Shown: piece by piece, positions 1-7,167 of the stretch
Layout of the letters: every line of letters starts with the position of its first letter
How positions within the stretch are numbered: position 1 is the first letter of the stretch
Assembly: GCA_037446075.1 (NCBI GenBank)
Contig: JBBIJH010000039.1
Coordinates: 1 to 19,343 of the forward strand
Reading direction: 5' to 3'
Origin: JBBIJH01 sp037446075
Lineage (GTDB): Bacteria > Bacteroidota > Ignavibacteria > UBA10030 > JAHEZR01
Length of the DNA stretch: 19,343 nucleotides
The notes under the pieces: model-generated
Told to the model about the DNA's origin: nothing
Seen by the model: the letters and a program-made list of their open reading frames with translations, nothing else
Databases searched by the model: none
Translations under genes and position numbers: made by a program

Positions 1-963
1 CGCACACCACGAACTTGTGGTGCATGCGAATGCCGCCGCCTCCCTTCCACTCCTAATTCCGTGAAGCAGGACTCGCACGAGAACGACATCCTTGTCATTG
101 AATGTGAGCCGTCGTTTCAACAACTCCCCGAAAAGCTCCCTCGCTGTAGTGAGATGACCACCGATGCTGATCGGTTCCGCACTGCCAAAGCCAAGCTCAA
201 GGAGTGTCCTGATTTTTTCCGCGTGACCCGGATATCGGATCGTCTTGTAATCAAGGGTTTGCACTCTTCCCTGTAGAATCTCTGGCAGAAGAGAGGCTCC
301 GCCAGACGTCAAGAACGCCTCCAATGTTCCAAAGGGGCGGGGAAAATCAATTGCCTCAATTTCCGTTAGCGCATCGAGATACTGGATTTTTCCATCCCGG
401 AGTACCTTTGCTTTTCCCGTGTACTCTTTGATCAGACCCTCCACCGCAAAGACAAGCTGGTAATTCAGTGGAGGCCGGGGATTTTCAGGTAACCCGCCAA
501 CGCGAATCCGAAGCTCAGAAACACTGTCAAACCGCTTCAGCCCGTGCAGCGCGACAACGTTGGCCATTCCTGGGGCGAGACCGCAATTGGGAACGATCGT
601 AATCCCAGCCCGTCTCGCATCCTCCTGAAGTGCTCTCTGCCTGGCTACGATTTCATCGCTTCCGCCGAGGTCGCAGAGATTAGTCTTTGCCTCGATCGCC
701 GCCCGAGTAAGATCCTCGTTGTGCTGCAGGGGTACCGCACTGACAACGACGTCGAAGCCTTTCATGAGAGCTACAACTCGCTCGTGGTCACGAACATCAA
801 CATACTCGGCAGAGGTCCTATCATTTCCATATCTCTTTGCGACTTCCTCTGCAAGGGATCGATCCAGATCCGCTACCATGACCTCTTGAACACAAGTTGA
901 CCGGGCAAGGTCATACACGATGGCCCTTCCCATCAACCCGGCGCCAAGGACAAGGGCTTTCAT
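1..963 (-). CDS. Saccharopine dehydrogenase / L-lysine 6-dehydrogenase-like oxidoreductase (partial, C-terminus beyond left edge)
   Basis: An open frame runs from ATG at 963 to the left edge without a stop, about 321 codons. The N-terminus is a Rossmann nucleotide-binding loop (GAGLMG at residues 7-12). Later segments match the saccharopine reductase/lysine 6-dehydrogenase family: VVVSAVPLQHNEDL, VPNCGLAPGMANV, VGGLPENPRPPLNY, EAFLTSGG and YKTIRYPGHAEK. The family uses NAD(P) to oxidise or reduce lysine-derived amines; substrate here is unknown. A GAGG ribosome binding site lies 8 nt before the ATG. It starts 45 bp after ogg2 and is probably the last visible gene of that operon. The final 15 or so codons at the edge look unlike the family and may be out of frame (see findings). 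Family assignment is firm, exact reaction is not. Confidence 0.85.
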   Translation of the reverse strand, partial: MKALVLGAGLMGRAIVYDLARSTCVQEVMVADLDRSLAEEVAKRYGNDRTSAEYVDVRDHERVVALMKGFDVVVSAVPLQHNEDLTRAAIEAKTNLCDLGGSDEIVARQRALQEDARRAGITIVPNCGLAPGMANVVALHGLKRFDSVSELRIRVGGLPENPRPPLNYQLVFAVEGLIKEYTGKAKVLRDGKIQYLDALTEIEAIDFPRPFGTLEAFLTSGGASLLPEILQGRVQTLDYKTIRYPGHAEKIRTLLELGFGSAEPISIGGHLTTARELFGELLKRRLTFNDKDVVLVRVLLHGIRSGREAAAFACTTSSWCA

Positions 964-1008
964 TGTTCTTACCTCAACTGGGAATGGTGAGCTTGTACTT
1001 TGTTCGTA

Positions 1009-1641
1009 TTATTTCAAGATCTCCCCTGTTTCCAAGCTCCAGAAAAGAAGGTCAAGCTCATCGAGAGGAATCCCGACCGCGGCAGCAAACTTCTGAAAGC
1101 GCTTCTCAAGCTTCAGGTACTTCTTCCTCGTGAGACTTTTCGGAATTGTATGGATTGCCCCAAATTTTTTCAAGTTTCTGAGAATATGTCGATCGAGAAT
1201 TGCTAGGTCTCGATAGCCGATGTTTCTTAGAAAATGAGAGGCCTCTTTGTAGCCGAGACCCTTCACATGTTTCACCAACCAATCGCGAAGAGCATGCACG
1301 GGATCTCCGTTCGACAGAGCCGCTGAAATCTCAGCGTATTTCTTTTTCATTTCGAGAAGAAGCCGAGCCTTGGTCTTGTGAAACCGAATGTAGGCATCTC
1401 GTCGCGAGAGGACAGGCTCTGGATCCATGGGCTCTTCATGGAATCTTCTCTCCTGAAGGCGTGCAACCGCTTTCCCTGCGTTGACCGCACTCGACTGCGG
1501 TGTGAGGAGACAATACGCGAGTTCATAGAAGTATGCTGAAGAATCCACACGTGAGAACTCCTCAAGCCGAGCGAGAATGGCTTTTCGACGCATCGCATAC
1601 AACTGATAGAGCACTTGAAGCTCCTCTTTGCGCTTGTTCAC
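1009..1641 (-). CDS. ogg: 8-oxoguanine DNA glycosylase/AP lyase, Ogg2 family
   Basis: A 210-aa bifunctional glycosylase of the helix-hairpin-helix superfamily, Ogg2 branch, which excises 8-oxoG from DNA and cleaves the AP site. Seen here: the N-terminal LLTPQSS segment, the hairpin with the candidate Schiff-base lysine Lys132 (GLGYKEASHFLRNIG), Asp150 in ILDRHI, and a C-terminal Lys. The 18-residue Lys-to-Asp spacing equals that of Methanocaldococcus jannaschii Ogg (Lys129/Asp147), and a C-terminal lysine is the known 8-oxoG discriminator of this family. The start chosen is GTG at 1641, whose last two bases lie in the mutY stop (GTGA, 4-bp overlap). It gives the family's usual length of about 207 aa. 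The frame stays open to 1728, but that extension overlaps mutY and looks like shadow sequence. A Shine-Dalgarno site is not evident, which suits translational coupling. Confidence 0.92.
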   Translation of the reverse strand: MNKRKEELQVLYQLYAMRRKAILARLEEFSRVDSSAYFYELAYCLLTPQSSAVNAGKAVARLQERRFHEEPMDPEPVLSRRDAYIRFHKTKARLLLEMKKKYAEISAALSNGDPVHALRDWLVKHVKGLGYKEASHFLRNIGYRDLAILDRHILRNLKKFGAIHTIPKSLTRKKYLKLEKRFQKFAAAVGIPLDELDLLFWSLETGEILK

Positions 1642-2558
1642 GGCAAAGACACCCGAATTCCCGACGCACCGGGAACTACCCTCACCAGGCCGTCTCGTTC
1701 CAGGCCCAGCAGCAGCTCCCGAAGCCAAGCTTCATTGGCTTGCCCAGAGCGAGTCTTGATTTTTTTTCCCAGCAGTCTCAGTCCCACCGTGCCTTGACCA
1801 TCCAGACGGCGAAGTACCTCGACAATCCGACCCCGATAAATGCGGTTGGGAGTGCCATCGCGGGAAGGCTCTCTCCTCAGCTGTGGAACCGTTCTTTGCT
1901 TCTCCAGAGCAAATGCGCTGCGACAGACACTGTTTACAGGACATCGGTTGCACTGTGGATGATGGGGTACACAGATTGTCGATCCCAGATCCATTAGGGC
2001 AAGAGTCCAATCGCGCCCCCTGCCATTGGGAACGAGCTGGCCGGCAAGCTCCCAAGCCTTCCGCTCTGAAATTCGCTCTTCAGGTGCGCGCATCCTGAAG
2101 AACAGGCGCGAAAACACACGCTGGATGTTTGTGTCGACTACCGCCACGTCGTGATGGTAAGCAAAACAGGCGATCGCCTTCGCAGTGTATCTCCCAATCC
2201 CGGGAAGAGCTTCGAGAGAGATGGGATCGTTCGGGATCCTGCCATGGAATTCTTCCACGCAGATCCGGGCTGCCTGCTGAAGTCTCAAAGCACGCGCGTT
2301 GTACCCAAGCCCAGACCACGCACAGATCACGTCACGCACGCGCGCATTGGCGAGAGAACTCAAGGTTGGAAACTGCTTCAGGAACTCTCGATACTTCCTT
2401 GCGACGTGACTCACCTGTGTCTGTTGTAGCATGATTTCGGAAACCAGAATCCGATACGGGTCCGATGTTCGCCGCCAAGGAAGCGATCTCTGCGCCCCGC
2501 GATACCACTCGAGGATCTTTCGCCTGAGTACTGTTTTCTTGGCCTGAGTAATCTGCAT
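1638..2558 (-). CDS. mutY: A/G-specific adenine DNA glycosylase MutY, short form without Nudix-like domain
   Basis: A 306-aa MutY that removes adenine mispaired with 8-oxoG. Visible landmarks: catalytic Glu41 in SEIMLQQTQV, the helix-hairpin-helix ALPGIGRYTA (residues 117-126), catalytic Asp142 in VVDTNIQRV, and a 4Fe-4S cluster site with the classic C-x6-C-x2-C-x5-C spacing (Cys196, 203, 206, 212). The last 80 residues do not look like the MutT-like 8-oxoG-recognition domain of standard MutY. They look more like a short charged, possibly winged-helix tail (LRELLLGLERDGLVRV). The ATG at 2558 is preferred because it begins just before the conserved helix. A GTG at 2600 in the same frame would add 14 unremarkable residues. 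It lies between mutT (upstream) and ogg2 (4-bp overlap downstream). Confidence 0.95.
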   Translation of the reverse strand: MQITQAKKTVLRRKILEWYRGAQRSLPWRRTSDPYRILVSEIMLQQTQVSHVARKYREFLKQFPTLSSLANARVRDVICAWSGLGYNARALRLQQAARICVEEFHGRIPNDPISLEALPGIGRYTAKAIACFAYHHDVAVVDTNIQRVFSRLFFRMRAPEERISERKAWELAGQLVPNGRGRDWTLALMDLGSTICVPHHPQCNRCPVNSVCRSAFALEKQRTVPQLRREPSRDGTPNRIYRGRIVEVLRRLDGQGTVGLRLLGKKIKTRSGQANEAWLRELLLGLERDGLVRVVPGASGIRVSLP

Positions 2559-2616
2559 CGTGTTTTCCGCTGTATTGATCGAATCGATAAACAAGCCCAC
2601 GACTGACCAGAGGAGC

Positions 2617-3012
2617 CTAAAGGTTCCCCAGGCCCCGCTGTAAACGTCGCACGAGCCCTCTGCTTCCTTCTAAGAAGTCAAACTTGCCAAGGTTTTCGGG
2701 CTTCACCCAGAGGATCTCCTCAAACACCTCGTTCCGCAGCTCTCCCGAAAACTGTTTAATCAAATAAAAGTGAAGCTCAAACTCTCCGCCGTCTGGATAT
2801 CTCCATAGCTGGCTGAATACTTTCTTCCCGATCTTAGCCGAAAGGCCAAGCTCTTCGCGTAGCTCCCGCTCCAGTGTCGCAACTGGATTTTCTCCATCCT
2901 TCACCTTACCGCCCGGAAACTCCCACTTGAGTTCATAGTGCGATCCTTTCTTGCGCTTACACACAAGGACAAGCCCATCACGCTGGATAATTCCGACAGC
3001 AACTTGAGTCAT
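2617..3012 (-). CDS. mutT: Nudix hydrolase, MutT-type (8-oxo-dGTP diphosphatase)
   Basis: A 131-aa single-domain Nudix protein. The full Nudix box G-x5-E-x7-REUxEExGU is present at residues 35-57 (starts GKVKDGE, ends RELREELGL), preceded by the WEFPGGK signature typical of MutT. MutT hydrolyses 8-oxo-dGTP to the monophosphate and so keeps the oxidised nucleotide out of DNA. The ATG at 3012 is chosen because the beta strand MTQVAVGIIQ is where family members start; an in-frame TTG further upstream (3066) is possible but adds an atypical leader. I see no good Shine-Dalgarno site. It is 97 bp after the thyX-like gene and ends 58 bp before the preferred mutY start. The position beside mutY and ogg2 supports the 8-oxo-dGTP role, though other Nudix substrates cannot be excluded. 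Confidence 0.9.
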   Translation of the reverse strand: MTQVAVGIIQRDGLVLVCKRKKGSHYELKWEFPGGKVKDGENPVATLERELREELGLSAKIGKKVFSQLWRYPDGGEFELHFYLIKQFSGELRNEVFEEILWVKPENLGKFDFLEGSRGLVRRLQRGLGNL

Positions 3013-3108
3013 GAGTAAGATGAATTTTTTAGAAGATACTGAACGAGAGGCTGAAATACAAGCCAATGGGGGGACGAAATAAACGAGACAGGAGAAATCA
3101 CAGGAGGA

Positions 3109-4773
3109 TCACTCTTGAAAGGCGGACTTCTTGTATTCCGTCCGCATTTCAGATTGAAACCGCCCGAGGCGATACGTTTTCCAATCGATGAACTTTGCAA
3201 AACGCGCGAGGGTGGGGTGGACTTCTTCAATCTTTCGCCACATTTGTTGAACAACCAGACGATAATCTGGATGTCCTTGCGGCAGCGTCCGTAACTCGCC
3301 TAGGAAAATCGCCTCACGAAGATTCAACTTCATGGACCAGCGAACGCGGTAGGCGAAAGGAATGAGGTATTGGGCTTCACCGGGAAAATCACGAGAGATC
3401 TTGTCGTGGACTTCCGCCGCCTTTTCCATACAACGATCAAAGCTTCTCTTAAACCCGATCTCCTCAAGCTCGGGAGGAGTCTCGTATCCGTGAGCAACTG
3501 TAAAAGCCTGTCGGTCCTGGCTCAGGAGTCGATGCCTATGTAAATCACGATACATCCCGATGTTTGCCAGGAAATCGAAGGTATAATAGACCTGCTCGCA
3601 TGCCCTGCCCACTTTCTCTCGTCGATTCTTTCGCTGACCGGCAAATTCTTCGAGATAGTCTTGTCGCTGTTGTGGCGCCATCTGCTTTACAACCTCTCGC
3701 AACGTGCCGAGCGATTGGTCAGAGTAAGGATAAAGAAGCGAGGCGATCACCTTTTCCTCCGCCTCCACATCATAATCGACAAGCGTCACAGACTCAGACT
3801 GCGTGACAGGAATGGATGCCGTGATGGCCTGAGCCAAAGTTTTCGCCCTCTCCCGCACCCCCACCAGATAATCGCTTCTTCGCGCGCGCTTCACAAAGGA
3901 CGGGATGAGCTTCGACAATTCCTCATGGATAGACCTCGCGAGTGTTTCGGTTTCTGCGAAATCCTGCGAGTAGAGTTTCGTCAGAAGGTATTCAAACGCC
4001 TGCCCCACTCCGAAGAGGCCGACGTTCGTAAGGGTGGCTAACGGCAGATAACCTCGGAGAACGTCGCATGCATGGGATCGCACTGTGGAGCGATAGGCGC
4101 TCTCCGCCCACTTCTTTAGCTCCGCGTCGTTTCTGATATCCTTGTAGGAGAGCGCTTCGCCCGTTCGCGGGTGCTTCAAATCAATTGAAGTGATCGGCAA
4201 AACATTCCTGATGAAATCCTGCATAGAATTGAGCTGGCTGGAATAAGTATCGAAGAGCAACTCCATCAGCTCCAAGTAGGCATCTCGATGTGGAGATGCC
4301 ATGATCCGTGGCTCTTTGTAGAAGAGGTACTCGCCATCCTCATCCTTTTGGTCGAATCGAACGTACCGGGTCGATTTTTCGAGCGGTGCAATGCCAATCC
4401 GAGAATCTTCCAGGAGATTCGCCGCGATGTTGGAGACTCCTTCGCACGCAAGATGTGCTCCGCCCAACTGGGCCACAGAGTCGTCACCGTAACCGACAAG
4501 GACTCGGTCATAGAACTCGCGCGCTTTTTTGAGTGCATGACTGCTGTCGGACACCAAGGTTTCTCCGCCGAGTAATCCTTCCAGATCAAGATCTGCGTTT
4601 CCAAGGAACTCATCCAAGAAAACTCGCCGCAAGCTTTTTGACGAGCGGCTGTATCGAGAAAAAAGTGCACCCGCGACTTCTTGCGGAAGCTTTAAACCAA
4701 AAACGGGCTTGTCAAGGTTGGTGAAAAAAGGCGCTAGTAGCTTCTGTTCAGGTTCGGGAAAGATTTCAGACAT
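3109..4773 (-). CDS. thyX: Tandem (double-domain) ThyX-like flavin-dependent thymidylate synthase
   Basis: A 554-aa protein made of two ThyX-like halves; a usual ThyX is 220-250 aa. ThyX methylates dUMP to dTMP using methylene-tetrahydrofolate, FAD and NADPH, with active sites at subunit interfaces. The N-half (about 1-300) keeps the EKSTRYV end of the signature (Ser134-Tyr137), but the RHR part has become EDSR. The C-half (about 330-554) keeps RHR (413-415) in HRHRLLSQDRQA, but Ala423 replaces the signature serine and the following RY is gone. The C-half also retains FAYRVRW, NLREAIFLGELR and PQGHPDYR blocks. The ATG at 4773 begins a credible N-terminus; no strong ribosome binding site is seen. 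It probably leads the operon with mutT, mutY and ogg2. Fold assignment is firm; whether it still makes dTMP is uncertain. Confidence 0.85.
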   Translation of the reverse strand: MSEIFPEPEQKLLAPFFTNLDKPVFGLKLPQEVAGALFSRYSRSSKSLRRVFLDEFLGNADLDLEGLLGGETLVSDSSHALKKAREFYDRVLVGYGDDSVAQLGGAHLACEGVSNIAANLLEDSRIGIAPLEKSTRYVRFDQKDEDGEYLFYKEPRIMASPHRDAYLELMELLFDTYSSQLNSMQDFIRNVLPITSIDLKHPRTGEALSYKDIRNDAELKKWAESAYRSTVRSHACDVLRGYLPLATLTNVGLFGVGQAFEYLLTKLYSQDFAETETLARSIHEELSKLIPSFVKRARRSDYLVGVRERAKTLAQAITASIPVTQSESVTLVDYDVEAEEKVIASLLYPYSDQSLGTLREVVKQMAPQQRQDYLEEFAGQRKNRREKVGRACEQVYYTFDFLANIGMYRDLHRHRLLSQDRQAFTVAHGYETPPELEEIGFKRSFDRCMEKAAEVHDKISRDFPGEAQYLIPFAYRVRWSMKLNLREAIFLGELRTLPQGHPDYRLVVQQMWRKIEEVHPTLARFAKFIDWKTYRLGRFQSEMRTEYKKSAFQE

Positions 4774-4889
4774 GCGGGTTGAATCAAATCAAGCGTACAA
4801 GAGAAAGTGATGAGCTGCTTAAAATATAAGGAGTGGTTTCGAGTGCTGCATTGCAGATTCTGGCGCCCATCGTTGACCGACCGAGGATG

Positions 4890-6131
4890 TCACTTCATCC
4901 GCTTGATCGCCACGACGGTCTTGTCATCTGAATACGGCCCCTGAGCATTGTAGTTTTGAACCTCCTCAAGAATCGACTCGGCGATCTCACGAGGGGAAAA
5001 ATCCTTGACCTGAAGTAGTTTTTGCTTCAAGCGTTCCTCTCCATAAAGCTGAAAGTTCGCATCCGGGGCCTCAACAATCCCATCCGTGTAAAGGAGGAGG
5101 ATGTCGCCCTTCCTCATATTGATATTTTCTGTTTGATATTTCTGATCAGGGGCAAGTCCAAGGACAGGCCCTGTGTTCTCAAGCATCTCGATCGTTCCTG
5201 TCTCCGCCTTATAGTAAAGGGGTGCGTTGTGGCCTGCATTCGTGTAGATGCAGAGACCATTCGAGTTATCGAAANNNNNNNNNNNNNNNNNNNNNNCACG
5301 AACCGCTCATCGGGAAAGGTTTTGTCAACCAAATTGTTGATCTTCTTGATCAGTGTTGTCATCTTCGATTCAAATCCCACCGCCATCTTCAGCGCCCCTG
5401 AAATGTAAAGCGCCTGAACTGCTGCAGGAAGCCCCTTGCTTGCCGCATCTCCGATCACGACACCGAGTCGGTCAGTGTCCTCCCCTACCTGGAGGTAATC
5501 AAAGAAATCTCCGCCCNNNNNNNNNNATCCGATCAGGGATGGATATACCGAAAAGCTCGTAGTTGCCAAACGTGTATTGATGCTCTGGGAGTATGCTCTT
5601 CTGAATCTTGACCGCTTGACCGAGGTCTTTCTCCAACAGTCTTGACTCCGCCTCAATTCTCTTACTTTTGAGGACAGAGGTTGCTGCACTGCTGATGATG
5701 TTGAGTGTGTCAAGAACTCGCTCGTCCTTGCTTTCAGAATTAAACGCAATGATGTAAGGGTAGAGGAACGCATTGCGCACCTTCACTTTTTCTCCAATCC
5801 CCGTAGCGGCATAACCCTTGATCCCCTTTTTCCGGAGGTATCCGTGGGTTTCTTGGGCCATCACAGAACGCCGGCGAGCGATCTCATGGAAAGGTGGATA
5901 TTCCGAGATTCGGATAGTGAAGCCCTCGGGTAAGCGCTCGATGTCACCCACTTGCTTTAACAGAGCATATAAATTTTTCCTGGGATTCAACTTCCAGATT
6001 CTCCCCCCTTTCATGTTGATCCCTTCGTGCTTGACAATCTCCTCCAGTAAATGTATCAGGAGCTCATCACTGGTGTCGAAGCGTTCCGGACTTAAGCTTT
6101 CAATCGTCCGATATAGTTTTCTTTGATCCAT
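4890..6131 (-). CDS. SpoIIE/RsbU-type PP2C serine phosphatase with N-terminal sensor-like domain (interrupted by N gaps)
   Basis: One gene read in three pieces because two N runs change the frame. Piece one (6131 to the first gap) holds an N-terminal domain of about 150 residues, possibly GAF-like, then a helical linker (SRLLEKDLGQAVKIQKSILPEH) typical before SpoIIE domains. Piece two starts GGDFFDYL and holds VVIGDAASKGLPAAVQ, the metal-binding motifs. Piece three holds YTNAGHNAPLYY, GDILLLYTDGIVEA, YGEERL and the terminal DDKTVVAIK. Such phosphatases dephosphorylate anti-anti-sigma (STAS) proteins in partner-switching stress pathways. The ATG at 6131 is preferred over a TTG two codons upstream. 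No STAS or anti-sigma gene is adjacent, so its partner lies elsewhere. The gene is probably intact in the organism. Confidence 0.88.
5275..5296. other. Assembly gap (22 N) inside the phosphatase gene
   Basis: A run of 22 N falls between the codons for DERFV and FDNSNGLC. The frames either side fit together only if the true length is one less than a multiple of three. The PP2C family would expect roughly six residues here (about 17-20 nt), so the run length is an estimate and not a measured gap. Confidence 0.97.
5517..5526. other. Assembly gap (10 N) inside the phosphatase gene
   Basis: Ten N separate the codons for GISIPDR from GGDFFDY. The family normally has only zero to two residues here, and the flanking frames require a multiple of three. 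The gap is therefore probably a scaffolding placeholder covering very little missing sequence. Confidence 0.97.
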
Positions 6132-6330
6132 GTGCAAGATGATAACAAGTAGGCGGCAAGACCCGCGTATTGTCAGTCGTGCATGATCTTAGCAGTTAAT
6201 ATAACAGAAAAATCGTTCCTCCTCAAGCGAGAACACCACGCGGTCGCATCCATTTATTTTTCTCTTCCTTGGGATCATTAAATGAAAACACAAAGCTATC
6301 ACTCGACGAGGATTGTCTAATCTATGCCAG

Positions 6331-6368
6331 AAAAAACAAAAAGGTGATCCCGGATAGCCAGGATCACC
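6331..6368 (-). terminator. Rho-independent terminator after the 6397-6822 membrane protein gene
   Basis: A perfect 8-bp inverted repeat, GGTGATCC (6343-6350) and GGATCACC (6361-6368), has a 10-nt loop. On the minus strand it is followed by a T-rich run (TTTTTGTTTTTT, 6342-6331). It starts 28 bp after the stop codon of the membrane protein gene, in the correct orientation. Confidence 0.88.
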
Positions 6369-6396
6369 CTGTGTTACTGCTGACCGCGAGAATTTT

Positions 6397-6822
6397 TTAT
6401 GCCGCTGGTGTCGGGGCCCCTTTTGAGTACAGGGCACCTGCTACCGCACCGGCGATCACACAGAAGATGATTCCCGTCACAACCCAGATCCAAGCCAAGG
6501 CATATGGGAAGTCGACATAGATCCCAGCGTTGAATAGCGCATAAGGAAAACTGAGAAGAACGCCCGCGTAGAACCCGTACGTCGTTCCTCCTTTCGTCCC
6601 CCCACCGAAACTCCCGTAGACGCGATCATAGACCCAGACAAACACAAGCGCCCACACAAAATCCCCAAAGATGAACCATCCCATGGGCGGATTTGCATTG
6701 AACAGGGCCGGGTGCTTCGAGTAATAAGCCCCTGTCAGGATTAGCTCGTGAACCACATAGTCCCACACGTTGGCCACGATCCCCACAACGATGGTTGCAA
6801 GGAGAAGCTTTTTGACGTTCAT
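6397..6822 (-). CDS. Small four-helix integral membrane protein (paralogue A)
   Basis: A 141-residue hydrophobic protein with about four predicted membrane helices, roughly residues 5-25, 46-66, 80-105 and 112-134. The N-terminus is MNVKKLLLATIVVG and the tail is short and hydrophilic (YSKGAPTPAA). The ATG at 6822 is chosen because a GGGAG ribosome binding site lies 8 nt upstream; a TTG five codons earlier is possible but has no such site. I do not recognise a named function. It resembles the protein at 9564-9998 in length, helix layout, N-terminal NVK and C-terminal PAA. It seems to be a single-gene unit, with a terminator just downstream and 345 bp before the next gene upstream. Confidence 0.8.
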   Translation of the reverse strand: MNVKKLLLATIVVGIVANVWDYVVHELILTGAYYSKHPALFNANPPMGWFIFGDFVWALVFVWVYDRVYGSFGGGTKGGTTYGFYAGVLLSFPYALFNAGIYVDFPYALAWIWVVTGIIFCVIAGAVAGALYSKGAPTPAA

Positions 6823-7089
6823 TGTCAGATCTCCCAATTGGTGGATAGGAGTTGTGGATTATGAGGAGAGAGTTGGTGTGACAGCAATCCTTAATTCGAT
6901 CGTTCGGTAATGAAGCCAGGGCTGTTTCGGGACCATGCGGAACTGGCAACCTCACTTCTCTTGGATGGGCATGCGTCGTCGAACGGTTGGAAAACGTGCC
7001 TCCCTCAAATCGAGGTATCCCGCTTGGTGCCTAAATGTACTGCGAAGCAAGGAAAAACGCAAGTAAAATCATTAGAAAGGAATTACAAG

Positions 7090-7107
7090 GCACCTCTCTG
7101 GAGGTGC
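7090..7107 (-). terminator. Second hairpin behind the efp unit (backup terminator candidate)
   Basis: A perfect 7-bp stem, GCACCTC (7090-7096) and GAGGTGC (7101-7107), has a 4-nt loop. On the minus strand it is followed by a moderately T-rich stretch rather than a clean T run. It sits 13 bp beyond the strong terminator at 7120-7141, so it may be a backup terminator or a 3'-end protecting hairpin. Confidence 0.45.
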
Positions 7108-7119
7108 ACTAATCGGTCG

Positions 7120-7141
7120 AAAAAAAGGAGGTCTGGCCTCC
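7120..7141 (-). terminator. Rho-independent terminator of the efp transcription unit
   Basis: On the minus strand, GGAGG (7141-7137), a 5-nt loop and CCTCC (7131-7127) form a hairpin followed directly by seven T (7126-7120). It lies 26 bp after the stop of the small hydrophobic ORF, which supports that ORF belonging to the same transcript as efp. Confidence 0.88.
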
Positions 7142-7167
7142 ATTAGGAGGAGACGAATGAATTCTGG

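Larger units (their letters stand above)
6823..7167. other. Non-coding stretch upstream of membrane protein A
   Basis: No credible gene is seen. It holds the two minus-strand hairpins listed separately, which end the efp transcription unit. The half nearer the membrane protein should carry its promoter. A weak minus-strand candidate is TTGCTG (6887-6882), an 18-nt spacer and CATAAT (6863-6858), placed just ahead of the GGGAG ribosome binding site; the -35 box matches the sigma-70 consensus at only three positions. Confidence 0.5.

Noticed and set aside
1..963. Plus-strand frames of 71 and 118 codons at the left end
   Set aside because: They are antisense to the dehydrogenase, whose Rossmann loop and family motifs are clear on the minus strand.
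1009..1728. Longer ogg2 start at 1728
   Set aside because: It would add 29 Gly/Ala/Arg-rich residues encoded entirely within mutY; the GTG at 1641 fits family length and the stop overlap.
5022..6126. Plus-strand open frames through the phosphatase region
   Set aside because: They are antisense to clear PP2C motifs and some read through N runs.
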